Shown: positions 9,251 through 19,691 of the stretch, one piece after another
Layout: each line of letters begins with the position of its first letter
Position numbering within the stretch: the stretch's first letter is position 1
Assembly (NCBI RefSeq): GCF_000264905.1
Contig: NW_006763153.1
Span: 1-20,625 of the forward strand
Source: Stereum hirsutum FP-91666 SS1
Taxonomy: Eukaryota > Basidiomycota > Agaricomycetes > Russulales > Stereaceae
Direction of reading: 5' to 3'
DNA length: 20,625 nt
The notes under the pieces: generated by a model
Database searches by the model: none
Told to the model about the DNA's origin: nothing
Seen by the model: only the letters and a program-made list of their open reading frames with translations
Program-made: the position numbers and the translations under genes

Positions 9251-11245
9251 GACGACGAGCACGGTCTTTCAGTCAGTCCCGCGATATTTGCGATGTTTTT
9301 TGTGGGAGAGTGACTACTCTAGGACTGCCTAACCTATTTGGCCACTCACACCGTGAAAATAAATGGCAGGGATATGATATATGTGTCTTGCTTCTAACTG
9401 TGTGGCCCAAACCGAAGTACCATAATGCGAATTTGAGAAACTGGAGCAAAGAGGTTCAAAAGATGATAGTATCTCGGGGTAGGGAATCTATTCAGGGTAA
9501 TTGTCATGTATGTTCGGTGAATTTAGGGGCAGTAGGTCACTGGGAAACTGAGGAGGACAGTGTATGAGGGTAACCGGGGGATACTGGAAGCACAGCGACC
9601 TTCCAGGAGCGAGAAATGGATTGATAATGCACATGGTGGTATAGTATGGTATGTAGATGATGACATAGTGTTGATTTGACCGATCAAAAGTGCGGAAGAT
9701 ATGAGAAATGGGTGGCACCGAGGAGGGTTGAGATAGGTATTGTGAACCGTACAAGGAAATCGAAGCAAAGATTGATACATGGATACATATTACTCACTGT
9801 ATCGAACCCAATATAATGCCAACCTACGCCAACTTTAGTCTCCAAAACGGCCGTAACGTGATAGGTGCACAAGGTGTGTTCGTCCAGAGGTGAGCAGTGC
9901 GCAGGGCCCTCATTTCATGACGCTCGACTTCAGGGAGCGGGATTATCGATCCATAATATCGAAATACTATGCTGTCCGAGTTTGAAGATGAGGGAGGAAG
10001 CGTGCGATGTGCAAGTGCTGATGCAAGAGGTACTGCGCTACGAGGGTTGTGCTCAACGTCGGCGACGACGTGGACGACGTTCATGGTGATCCGAGCGCGT
10101 TCAATCCATCGGGATAGTGGTGTCTGATATGGTTGATGATGAATACAAAAAGTCCGAGTCGATCCGGGGATCTTGTAGGCGAGAAGTCGAGATGAAGGTG
10201 GTAGAAAGAGCGAAAAGCGGTTCAACTGAACAGAGTTCGAAGCGCGTCTTCAAAGCGTTTTGCGTTTTCGTCAACTTCCACCACCTCCGATTGAGTGTCC
10301 GCCCTTGCTTTTCACTCATTTGCCTCACACTCTCCCTCGGACTTTCGACCCAGAACACTAGAATTGCTATAGCTTACGTTCACGCATAGTCACTTGCTCT
10401 GGGATCTTGTTGCACTTCGTGAATGTTGTTGCCGATGTTCAAAATACCGCTCCCAACAGCACCCCCTCGCATCGACAATTGAACATCGCCTGCACTTTAT
10501 CTCTCCTCGAAACTTTTTTATCACTATATTTCGATGTTCTTCAGCTCCAACTCAGCTCCAGGTATGTTCTCCTCGTAAATTGCTATTTCCGTGGATAGTC
10601 CAACATCCTTCACTTCCAGATTACATTGTTGGATGCAAATCACATCTACGACATCTTGGAGCTTGAACAAGGAGAAGTTTGTGATGTAAATTAGGTATTC
10701 TTGGTGAGTGCTGCATACACATGCACTCAGATTGGCTTGAAACCGTCCGTAAGGTGTGTTATCCCGTCTTTACTGCAACTCAGTGCCACCCCACATACAT
10801 CTCCTATACGTCTTTCCTCCACGAAGAAAACACCCAGCCATCGCAATTATGATACATTGGATCTAATATCCAAACATCCACTCCTCTCCATCACCCAGTA
10901 GCTCATTGTGCCCCCCATTTCCTCATGCTACCTTCATACATCTTCCAACTCCATATTACAAGGTGTCGTAGACTTTATATTCAGCCAAACTACTTAGCGT
11001 CGACTGGAATCTGTTGTAATACCACATCATAACCTCTCCTCTCGCCATGCTACTCATTTTGTCGTAGAAATTCATTTCCTCCGATTTTTTTGGGCCACAG
11101 AGCGAAGTATATACATATATACACATGCTTAATTCATGACTTGAATGTACAGGGCACAGGTAAAAACAAGAGAGTACTAAACATTGCAATATGAAAGCGA
11201 TTTTTGATGCATTCTTCTCGCGTAGAGGAGGCAATGTGCTCGTCG
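9250..11245. repeat. Decayed central inverted repeat of about 2 kb, axis near 10248
   Basis: Short matches pair in inverted orientation at nearly constant coordinate sum (20493-20501): GAGCAC 9257 with 11241; TGTGGCCCAAA 9401 with 11099; GGTGGCAC 9711 with 10790; ACTCAC 9792 with 10709, within a 45-bp similar stretch; TATTTCGAT 9966 with 10527; GT(T/C)GCCGA(T/C)GTT 10066 with 10428; CTCGGACTTT 10158 with 10336. The first coordinate of each pair is on one strand and the second is the mirrored position on the other. The arms are about 1 kb each and much diverged, so this is old or relaxed. No intact gene is supported inside it. The axis lies within 70 bp of the midpoint of the whole element (10313). 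Confidence 0.65.
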
Positions 11246-12290
11246 AGCACGACAGCGACCAGTGCGAATGCCACTCGAAGCCTACCCAGCGCCAATGCGC
11301 TTCGGCGTCTATCCTCGAACATCACCGCCAGCTAACGCCTCGCTTCTCATCTGCATCTATCCCTCTCCCATCAGCAATGGGCTCTCCTTACTGTCAACCA
11401 AATACCGAAATACGAAGGCTCAAGGAAAATTACATGTATGTGTCCATATGTTACTCTTGTCGCCACAAATATCGAGACTCAGCCTCCAGATCAACAGACG
11501 AAGTCTAGCCGCCGGGACACGAAGCCTGAAGCCTGACGGTTGATTTCGTCCATCGGTCAGAGTACTCAACAGAACGGAGGACTATACGTTTATCCCGAGT
11601 GTCCATTGGGGTTTGGTAGCGCAAGCAGAGTTGGAGATGTGTGAGCAACCACTCCGTCTGCTGGTGAGTCCGACTACATGCATCTGTGCGCTTGCTGCTT
11701 GTCACCCTCCTGCTGACTACACAAGTCTTATCGTCAAAGCAGAGGTGGATCACGGGTACTACCCAATCAACGCACAGTTGGTGACGCGTTCTTCCACACC
11801 GCTCAACGAACAAGATCATGGTGCACAGTGAGTCGAACCCGAGATTTTTGCAGACTGTCGCGTCCTCATTCACGACGCGCATATACTACATCAACGGAAG
11901 CCTCAGATAAGGCATAGAACGAGATGTCTTCAAGGTCGGTGCCTCCGTTTTCATCTTTTCTAGGCCTGTTTGGAATTTGATTTATTTCATTGCGTGATCA
12001 GCCGCGGCCGATGAACAACGAGTCCTGCCTGAAGGAATTTCGTGAGTTTTATCGTGAGTTTCTTCTCCACTCTTACCAGTCTGGATAACAAAACCATAGG
12101 CTGATGCAGCTTTCACTGTTGTGCATAGCAATTCAACACCGGGTACACGAAGTCCTTGTAGGACGAACGTCACAGGCTCAGAGAGCGGGGCTGACCGGTC
12201 CCTGTTTCTATTTCAGATTGTCAAAAATCGTGAACGTGCGCGGTTCTTATCTTGGCGACGTAAGCTTGTCCGGTGCGGCGACGAAGGGAT
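11246..12290. other. Gene-poor stretch upstream of the KDZ gene
   Basis: No gene is supported. Short open frames on both strands show no domain. Fragments resembling exon ends with GTGAGT donors occur around 11930-12080 but cannot be joined without stops. Weak mirrored similarity to the small gene at 8681-8876 may be present near 11770-11825 on the minus strand. Confidence 0.35.
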
Positions 12291-12454
12291 CCCTTCCTTC
12301 CTTCCCTCCCTTCCCTCCGGCTCGCCCACTATCACCCCGCCACCCCCCCCCCCCCCCGTGCGATTGGACTATAAGGTCAGTCCCAAAATCTACTTACGGT
12401 TCGACCACCTACTTACTTGCGCTATTCGCGTTTGTGCCGCAAAGTCTAGCATAC
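12290..12454 (+). promoter_or_regulatory. Pyrimidine-rich putative core promoter and 5' leader of the KDZ gene, with a C15 run
   Basis: A nearly pure C/T tract (CCTTCCTTCCTTCCCTCCC and similar) spans about 12290-12320, and a run of 15 C lies at 12343-12357, about 100 bp before the start codon. CT-rich tracts just upstream of the transcription start are typical of fungal promoters. The long C run is prone to length change and may be miscounted in assemblies. Confidence 0.45.
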
Positions 12455-15400
12455 ATGTCTATGGCCGGCGGTAGGAAAATTTCCAAGTCCAAGCTACCGA
12501 AGTTCGCCTTCGCTGAACCTGCACCACAACCGAAGCAGAAGAAGACGCATTCAACGCATCTTCACAGTACCGTCTCTCAGGCGAGTGGATCAAGGCAGAC
12601 GGCCTCGCGATCATATGTAGTCGAAACCCAGCAACAGCCGCCAAAACCTGCGCCGTGTTCAGCAGACGATTCCACCACCAACGAGGCGGACGTAATTGAC
12701 CACACGAGCTACTATATCACAGAGGAAGATGGGCGGCGGGCGAAGAGGCAACGGCGCACGAAGGGTCGTCGAGCAAAAACGATGAAGCGAGTAAGTCACA
12801 TCGCGCCCTATATCCCTCTATGACAATAGTTTCTGACTCAAATTAGGTTGATCTTCTGGCGGAGTTTCTCAGCAATCGACAGGTCTTCGTCGACGAGATG
12901 CTCCGACGAGAAGGACTGGCTGGTCAGGAAGAGGGTGCGAAGTGTCATGGATGTGGCATTGAGAGTGGCGAATTACGTTGCAAAGACTGTACGGGAAGTA
13001 AGCTCTTTTGTGGTGGGTGCATGTGCCGTACGCACCGTGCAGCGCCTCTACATAGAATTCAGGTATGGTTCTCTCGATCGTCGAACGTAGATCTTCAGCT
13101 TACGTTGTGGAACAGCGCTGGAACGGCTCCTACTTTTCTCGGTACAGTCTCCGCGAAGCAGGCCTCATGGTACAACTCGGTCATGACGGCGACGAATGTC
13201 CACACGCACACGAAGCTATCACCCTCACCATCATTGACACCACCGGCATCCACACCGTCGCGGTACAATTCTGCGACTGCGCGAACGTTGGCGGATCACA
13301 GCGCTACGTTCAGATGATACGCGCCGACTGGTGGCCTGCAACGTTCAGGCTTCCACGAACAGGTTTCACTATTCGCGTCCTCGAATTCTTCCACACCCTC
13401 ACGCTCCAGTCGAAAACCAACGGCTATGATTTTTATAAGAGTTTGGTTTGTATCTCCGACGGTAGTGGTCTCACTCACTTTCCTGTAAGTTCTCGTTCGT
13501 TCTGATTTAACCATTTCGTGCGCTGATCAAATCTTCGTTATGTAGACACGCTACAACGAGTTTATGCTCGTTATGCGCTGCTTCAAGGTGTATCGAATGC
13601 TCAAACGTGGAGCGAGAGGTCACGATCCTGCGGGTGTGGAAAGGACCGGCCCTGGGGATTTGGTCGTCAGTTGCGGGGCTTGTCCTCACTGTGGTATCAA
13701 CGCGCCCCTCGATATCACGACCATACCGCCGGAGAAGAGGTAAGCTTACCAGTCTTCAGAGTAACCTCGCTTGCCTGATCGACATTTGCAGGTGGCTTTT
13801 TACCTCTTTCTGGGCTATCGATGCGAACTTCAAGATGAAGATGAAGGCTCATGGATATGACGACGTACCGCTTGCGGATGGGTGGGCGTATTTCGTCCCC
13901 TCCGCTCCCTATCGGTTTGTTCTTGAGAATCACATTGCCGAGCCGGAGGTCAGTCTTGCCGGGTTTCATCAGCGATAGAACATCATTAAGGTGGCTCTAT
14001 TCACAGCTCAAGGCATGTGATTCCACCTTCGACGCTGTCGACCATGCGAACACGCCCGGATCACCGCGGTTCTCTGTCAACGGTGGAGGGGCCGCTGTAT
14101 GCGGTCGTCATAATTTATTCCAGAAGAATGGCGTGGGGGATCTCGAGCGAGGCGAACGGTACGCGTTTCTACAACAGTTGTTGAGCGTAACAGTCGCTGA
14201 CCGAACAATAGCTACATAAACATGGGATATATTTTACTCAATGCAATCATGATGACATGCAAGGGCTGGCACCGCCTTGTTCTCTCCTACGACATCGCGT
14301 GCCGATTTTCCTCAAATTTCGCAAAACGAATGAAAGATTTTCCTTTGGCGTTCCAGATCGTGGTCACCGACACCGAGATAATCTTTCTGGTCCCCAAATT
14401 CCATCTACCCGCGCACGGTGGCAGCTGCCATGTCAAGTATGCTTTCAATTATCATACCGGGGTAGGACGGACATACGGCGAGGGTATTGAGGCGAATTGG
14501 TCGGAGACCAATTTTTTTGCGTTGATGACGCGTGAGATGCCGTGGGCAGCGAGGCATGAGGCTATTGATGATTTTCTCGGGGGCATGAACTGGGGGAAGA
14601 CGCTTTCGTTCGGTACGTCTTTCGCTTTCGGTATCGTGGCGCGAAGGCTGATATTGTACATGCCTTACAGGCACACAGTTCCTGAAGTCTCTCCGGATCG
14701 CCTACGCTGCACGCATACGGCACCAGAAGAAGTTCGATAAGCTCAAGGATACATTCAACTCCGATGTCGTAAAAAACTGGGACACAATGGTAGTGGCTTG
14801 GGACGCCGATCATAGCGCGCCGAACCCGTATGAAGAGCCGCCTGCACAGGGTATGCACGTTTCGCATCCCTGTCCATATTCCTGGCCCATTGACTGTACA
14901 ACCACCCGTAGAAATCACCGTAAAAGAGTGCCTTCGCCGGCTTGCAGAAGAGGAAGCTGCCAAAGCCACCCGCGGGGTATTCTCGCCACATGAAACTACC
15001 GCAAGTCGTTTCTTAGCGGCCGGTCTGGAGCTTCAAGAGCAACAGTAAGTTTTGATCTCCTTCGAATACGGATGCATACTCACCACCCGCAATAGACGTG
15101 TCTTGAAAGGGAAAAGGTGCAAAACTGCCGATGAGAAGCTCGCGATGCAGACGGGCCGGAACACGCTCACGCGACGCATCAATTCGTGGTTTGCCCTTCA
15201 AACCCTCTACATGCCCGTCGTTTCGACCCTTCGGAAGCCGCCTGACACAAGTGTTGCATCGGATGAGTTGTATAAGCCCGAGGATGAAAAGCTATGGATG
15301 CCGTCCGAGCTGCCCAAGGAGCAATGGGGTGGGCTTGGGTATGGTCTCGTTGAGAAAGAGACAAGCCTTCGTGAGGCTGAGGCAGATGATGCGCTTCACC

Positions 15401-16437
15401 AGGTGCGCCCCATCATCCATATCGTGACATTTCACCTTCCTGAATTTCGATATTGTTTCAGATTCGACGCCATATCCGCATCAAGATGACTCTGGTGAAC
15501 TTTAAGGGTGTCCATGCCTCCGGACGGTCGAACGTGAGGTCTACTCGAGCACGAACGGCCATCACATCAATCAGCGACAAACTTAATCGCTGGCGGGCAC
15601 GCTACAACGCGGCATACGGTGCGCTTCGTGTCCTCGGTGATCCTGAAGGTAGCTGGGTGCGTCGCCTCAAGCCGCTCGCTCATAATGATATGCGCAATCC
15701 ATCTGGCCATGACCCCGACGACTCGGACGCGGAGGATAGTCGTCCAGCGGCTCGACGTCGGCGTGCGTTGGGTGAGGGGCACAGGGAGATCCCGTGGATC
15801 TGGACTGTACTACAGCCCGATCGTCGGGACGCTGCTATGCCGGACAAAGCAACGGATGAGGAGGTTGTCGAAGGTATGTATTTTTCTTTTCAATCGAGTC
15901 GGTGTATCCTCAACTGAGGTTTCTTTTCGATAATTTACAGGGATGAGAACAGTCTACACCAAGGGACGAGCACGGGTTCTACGCTGGGAAGAAGAGATCC
16001 AGCTTCTTCGCGAGGAGATGAGGCGGGTGTTGGTGTTCATGCTCTGGAAGAGGGATTGGTGGTTGGAACGGGCGGACCTTCGCGCAGACGCTCGGGTGGA
16101 CATACGGTCGGGGTTGAAAGCATACGCCGCTCGTCAAGCGGCTGTATTCGGGGGTCTAGCATTACAGTTCGCGACGCTGTGGCGACCCGCTCTCGGCTCT
16201 ATGGGGATGCAGGTTGAGTGGCCTGCCGAACTTATCGACGCCACATCACATATTCCCATACCTCTGAACAATCCTAACCGGACACGGGCTGTGGACGGCG
16301 ACGAGGAGGAAGAAGTCGTGGGTGGAGATCAGAGAGCCGAAGGGGACGACTCTGAGCATGATTCAGAGGACTTAGAGCTGCCAGAGGAGGCAGTTTTGCC
16401 GGAGTCCGATGGTGGCGACGACTCTGATTATGCTTAG
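12455..16437 (+). CDS. KDZ transposase with N-terminal CxC2 cysteine cluster (1117 aa, 12 exons, apparently intact)
   Basis: Twelve exons join without a stop: 12455-12790, 12847-13062, 13116-13484, 13546-13739, 13792-13948, 14007-14158, 14212-14612, 14671-14850, 14912-15044, 15096-15402, 15462-15873 and 15941-16437, with GT-AG introns of 51-67 bp. A basic N-terminal region (GGRKISKSKLPK) precedes a CxC2-type cluster at residues 145-175 (C145, C148, C157, C160, C167, C170, C172, H175). The KDZ core has FWAIDANF (D382), LSYDIACRF (D502), KFHLPAH and GEGIEANWSE (E565 or E568), the expected acidic triad of its RNase H fold. Helical segments and an acidic tail rich in D/E follow. Its length and motif order match full-length fungal KDZ proteins. 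The start at 12455 was chosen because it begins a conserved-looking SxxGGRKISK segment; ATG 12461 would remove two residues. It is the likely mobiliser of the whole element. Confidence 0.9.
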
Positions 16438-17100
16438 GCTTGGCTTACGCCGTCGGAATAGACGCGGTTGTGTTTGTATTTTGATGTCTTTGTATTTTTT
16501 TGTCCCTGTATCATTATCTACCATGTATCAATGTCATTGGTGAGTGGATGTCTCGCCAGATGCGAGTTCTATCATGGAATGCCGACTTGCACAAATTCCG
16601 TTCGAGGTAGCCACGTGGCTTTGGCGAACTCAGAGTGCAAGTCGCGACTTCGACGTTTGCGGCGGCTTGCTTACCAATTACGCACGTGGCGCGTCTGCCT
16701 GCGCAAGACTGTGTGTGACTGCAAAGCTAATGTGGACACGCTAACTGAGATATATTCAACGGTAGGCGATTGTAGAATCGATATACATGTGATATAGTAA
16801 AACAAGGTCAAGAAGAACGGACTGAACCACTGGAATCATGAGATAACCGATGGACACAGAGCAGACTCGAGTCTCTCAGCGATACAGGAGGCCTTTCATG
16901 TTGTCCGGCTCGACGACAATTCAACGGTTCGACTTCATCAACAAAGTTGCATAATGTAGAAAAAACATATATGACTCAATAAAAACGGAAACAGCATTTT
17001 TAGAGTAACAACTGAGGCAAAAAAACAGTGTGCTTCTGTACGCCACCCTGCCAGCCTGCCTGACTGGAATACCAATGAAGGAAATATCAAGTAACCACAC
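16438..17100. other. Non-coding stretch between the KDZ gene and the right array, with an imperfect palindrome
   Basis: No gene is supported. The first part is the probable 3' untranslated region of the KDZ gene. At 16583-16644 lies a nested palindrome: CGACTTGCAC (16583-16592) pairs exactly with 16635-16644, and the perfect 12-bp palindrome AGCCACGTGGCT (16609-16620) sits at its centre. Confidence 0.6.
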
Positions 17101-19430
17101 AAAGTAACGCGTGAGAGTAATCAGGAACATCATTGCTACATTACTGGGTGGAATAAGTATTCGGGGAGCGAAAGGGTGTGGCCCAGAATATATGCTGGTC
17201 CAAACATTTCCTGTACAGGACACTGGGATCCTATGGCCTATCTGTAACAGAGGTGGGTCTATCTACATCACATGCGGGCTGAATACCATAGCTGGTATCC
17301 ATATATTGCCCGAGGGAAGGGAGGAATATTTGGTTAGCGGGAGGGTGTGGCCCAGAACATACTCAAAACCTAAAACGTTCCTGTACGATATATGGACGTC
17401 GTGGGGACTATTGGTGCTGGCATTGTGTTATATATCATCTATTATGAGTCTTTCAGTCATCAATAATAGCGATATATGGCTGGGTACGCAGTAAGGAATA
17501 TCCAGGCTGGGACAGAGTAGTGTGGCCCATCATAATATTGTACCCCTGATGAGATACTTTCTTGTATTCGATACAGCGGTCAAATTGACTAGCAGCGTTG
17601 TATTTGTGTCAAGGGGCATCTAATTTATCTTTTAGACCCATGAAACGAAGCTATCAACGACCGGGTGCGCAGAAATGAATATCTGGGCTGGCGCAGGGTA
17701 GTGTGGCCCATAATATACCCCGGCCCTAAAGCTTGCCTGCGCGCGATAGAAGGGTCGCAGAGGCTAACGGCATCACATTCGAATCAAATAACATCTAATA
17801 CAATTGGTAGACCCATAAAAAGTAACCATGAATCGCCGAGTGCACAGGAATGAATATCTGGGGGCAGGGCACTGTGCCCCGTAATATACCCCGTGCCTGA
17901 AGCTTTCCTGCCCGCGATAGAGGAATCGCACACGCTGAAAGCGTTTTATTTGAGTCTATTTGCATCTATTGTAATTTTCAGACTCATTAAACGAAGCCAT
18001 GAATGACCGGGTACGCAGGAATGAATATTTCGGCAGGGGCAGGGCAGTGTGGCCCACAGTATACCCCGCCCCTAAAGCTTTCCTGAGTGCGATAGAGATC
18101 GCACACGCCAACGGCGTTGTATTTGGGTTGAATATCATCCAATACAATTGGTAGACCCATAAAAAGCAGCCATAAATGGCCGGGTGCACAGGAAGGAATA
18201 CCTGCGCTGGGGCAGGGTAGTGTGGCCCATAGTACACCCGGACCCTAGTGCTTTCCTGTGCGCGATAGAGGGATAGCACACGCCAACGGCGTCATATTTG
18301 AGTCCAATAACATCATATTCAATTGGAAGACCTATGTGATGCAGCCGTAAATGATCGAGTGCGTAGGAATGAATATCTGGCTGGGGCAGGGCAGTGTGGC
18401 CCATAGCATACCTCGGCCCTAATGCTTTCCTGTGCGTGATGTGCTCATCGCACAAGCTAAAGGCATTAATGATGATTCTCATAACATAAAATATAATTGT
18501 TAGACTCATAGATAGCAGGCATAAACCTCCCAATGCGCAGGAAGAAATATCTGGGCTGGGGCAGGGTAATGTGGCCCATACTATACCTCCCAATGATTTC
18601 CTGCGCACGATAGGGTATAATATTCAAGTAGAATATCCTGTAACACAATTGTTGGGTCCATGGAACGATGCCATAAGCGACCGGGTACGCAGGAATGAAT
18701 ATTAGAGCAGGGGCAGGGCAGTGTGGCCCACAGTACTATACCCCGCCCCTAAAGCTTTCCTGAGCGCGATAGAGGGATCGCACATGCCAACGGCGTTGCA
18801 TTTGAGTTAAATAGCATACAATCCAATTGGAAGTCCCATAAGAAGCAGCCATAAATGGCCGAGTGCGCAGGAAGTAATACCTGCGCTGGGGCAGGGTAGT
18901 GTGGCCCATGGTACACCCCGACCCGAATGCTTTCCTGTGCGCGATACAAGGATCGCACAGACTTGGGGCGTTATATATGAGTTATGTAGAGTCAAACACA
19001 GTTGGCAGACTAATGAATGGCAGCGATAAACCACCGGGTGCCCAGAAAGGAATATATGGGCTGGGGCAAGGAAGTGTGGCCCATACCATGGCGCGGACCG
19101 AATGCTTTTCTGAGCGCGATACGGCCATCGAACGAGCTAGGCGTGTCGGTCCCAGGCAGAAAAGAATCAGATAGGAATATAAAAGCAATTAGAAGCGTAA
19201 GAAAAGCCAAGGGAGCACGCAAAGGAATATCCAGGCAGTGCCAAACCAGTGTGGCCCAAAAGTCGCCGGTGTATTGAAGGTTTCCCTGCACGGTTCACAG
19301 GCTTGCAGCAAGCTAGTCGCATTGGAGACCTATAGTACAGCATTAAACAAGAATTTACAAGCTAAAACGGGCACCATAGAAGGTAAGGGAGGATGCGGAA
19401 GAATATCCATGGAGGAACACCCTAACAGGC
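17100..19430 (+). repeat. Right subterminal array: 13 units (possibly 14) of about 175 bp
   Basis: The core GTGTGGCCCA recurs, with small changes, at about 17176, 17345, 17520, 17701, 17872, 18047, 18220, 18394, 18570, 18721, 18899, 19074 and 19249. Twelve spacings are 169-181 bp except one of about 151. A typical unit reads GCGCAGGAATGAATATCTGG, GGGGCAGGG, GTGTGGCCCA, ATACCCCGGCCC, TTTCCTGCGCGCGATAG, then a more AT-rich linker. The start and end of the core are inverted copies: at 18534-18543 and 18598-18607 they are the perfect pair TGCGCAGGAA / TTCCTGCGCA. A degenerate 14th unit lies at about 19400-19430. The short open frames in this array are repeat-derived and not genes. Confidence 0.88.
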
Positions 19431-19463
19431 CACCCATCCGGAAGCTGCCGGTCATCCGAGTCG

Positions 19464-19684
19464 CCGGTCCACCAATATCCAGTGGTTGATGTACTCGGAT
19501 GCGAGGTTACAGAGCCGGTACATCACAATCATACATAACCATGGTTGATGTACTTTCCGCCCGAGATACAGTGGCCATGTACATCATCCCATGGTTATCC
19601 CTGGAAGTAAGTACCCATGGATATGGATACCGGCACACATAGGTTATAACCACTTATGTACTACTTAGTTTACCAAGGCAGCCC
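19464..19684 (-). repeat. Right terminal inverted repeat (about 221 bp, imperfect)
   Basis: This pairs with 942-1162. The shared blocks sit at the same or nearly the same distance from the ends: GTACTACTT at 19658-19666, GGTTATAACC at 19642-19651, and 19464-19524. It has CCATGGTT copies near 19538, 19588 and 19613 (the last diverged) and the same arm-CTCGG-arm modules as the left end. Confidence 0.85.
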
Positions 19685-19691
19685 GTTATAA
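19685..19691. repeat. Target-site duplication, right copy (GTTATAA)
   Basis: This is identical to 935-941. On the minus strand it encodes the YN of SPDYN, at the codon boundary where the transposase is interrupted. Confidence 0.9.

Larger units (their letters stand above)
942..19684. mobile_element. Giant (18.7 kb) KDZ-type DNA transposon with cargo genes and subterminal satellite arrays
   Basis: The boundaries are set by the 7-bp duplication and by inverted termini that start at the same distance from it on both sides. The block AGTAGTACATAA lies 19 bp inside the left end and 20 bp inside the right end, and a 61-bp block 160 bp in from each end matches at about 51 of 61 positions. The element holds one apparently intact transposase (KDZ, 12455-16437), a divergent cargo gene pair (3011-8054), a decayed central inverted repeat, and oppositely oriented arrays of about 175-bp units near both ends. 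Zisupton elements are reported to make 8-bp duplications; I do not remember reliable figures for the Kyakuja and Dileera branches, so the 7-bp duplication may be normal or notable. Assigning mobility to the KDZ protein is inference: it is the only transposase gene inside the boundaries. Confidence 0.88.

Noticed and set aside
9824..10225. 133-aa minus-strand open frame in the centre of the element
   Set aside because: It lies in an arm of the decayed inverted repeat. The mirrored copy does not keep the same frame across indels, so there is no sign of coding constraint.
11930..12080. Short gene starting at ATG near 11923 with GTGAGT-type donors
   Set aside because: All joins tried lead to early stops, and there is no recognisable product.
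1168..16688. CACGTG E-boxes at 1168, 2768, 6467, 16612 and 16683 as an enriched regulatory motif
   Set aside because: Five copies in about 18.7 kb is close to the number expected by chance for a 6-bp word. Only the longer palindromes around some of them were kept.
17111..19489. Open frames of 60-157 aa on both strands in the right array
   Set aside because: Their products repeat the same phrases (for example GHTALPQP) because they are translations of the satellite unit.
942..19684. CRISPR array, tRNA or rRNA genes
   Set aside because: The 175-bp periodic units have no short-spacer structure and the genome is fungal; no tRNA cloverleaf or rRNA-like sequence was noticed by eye.
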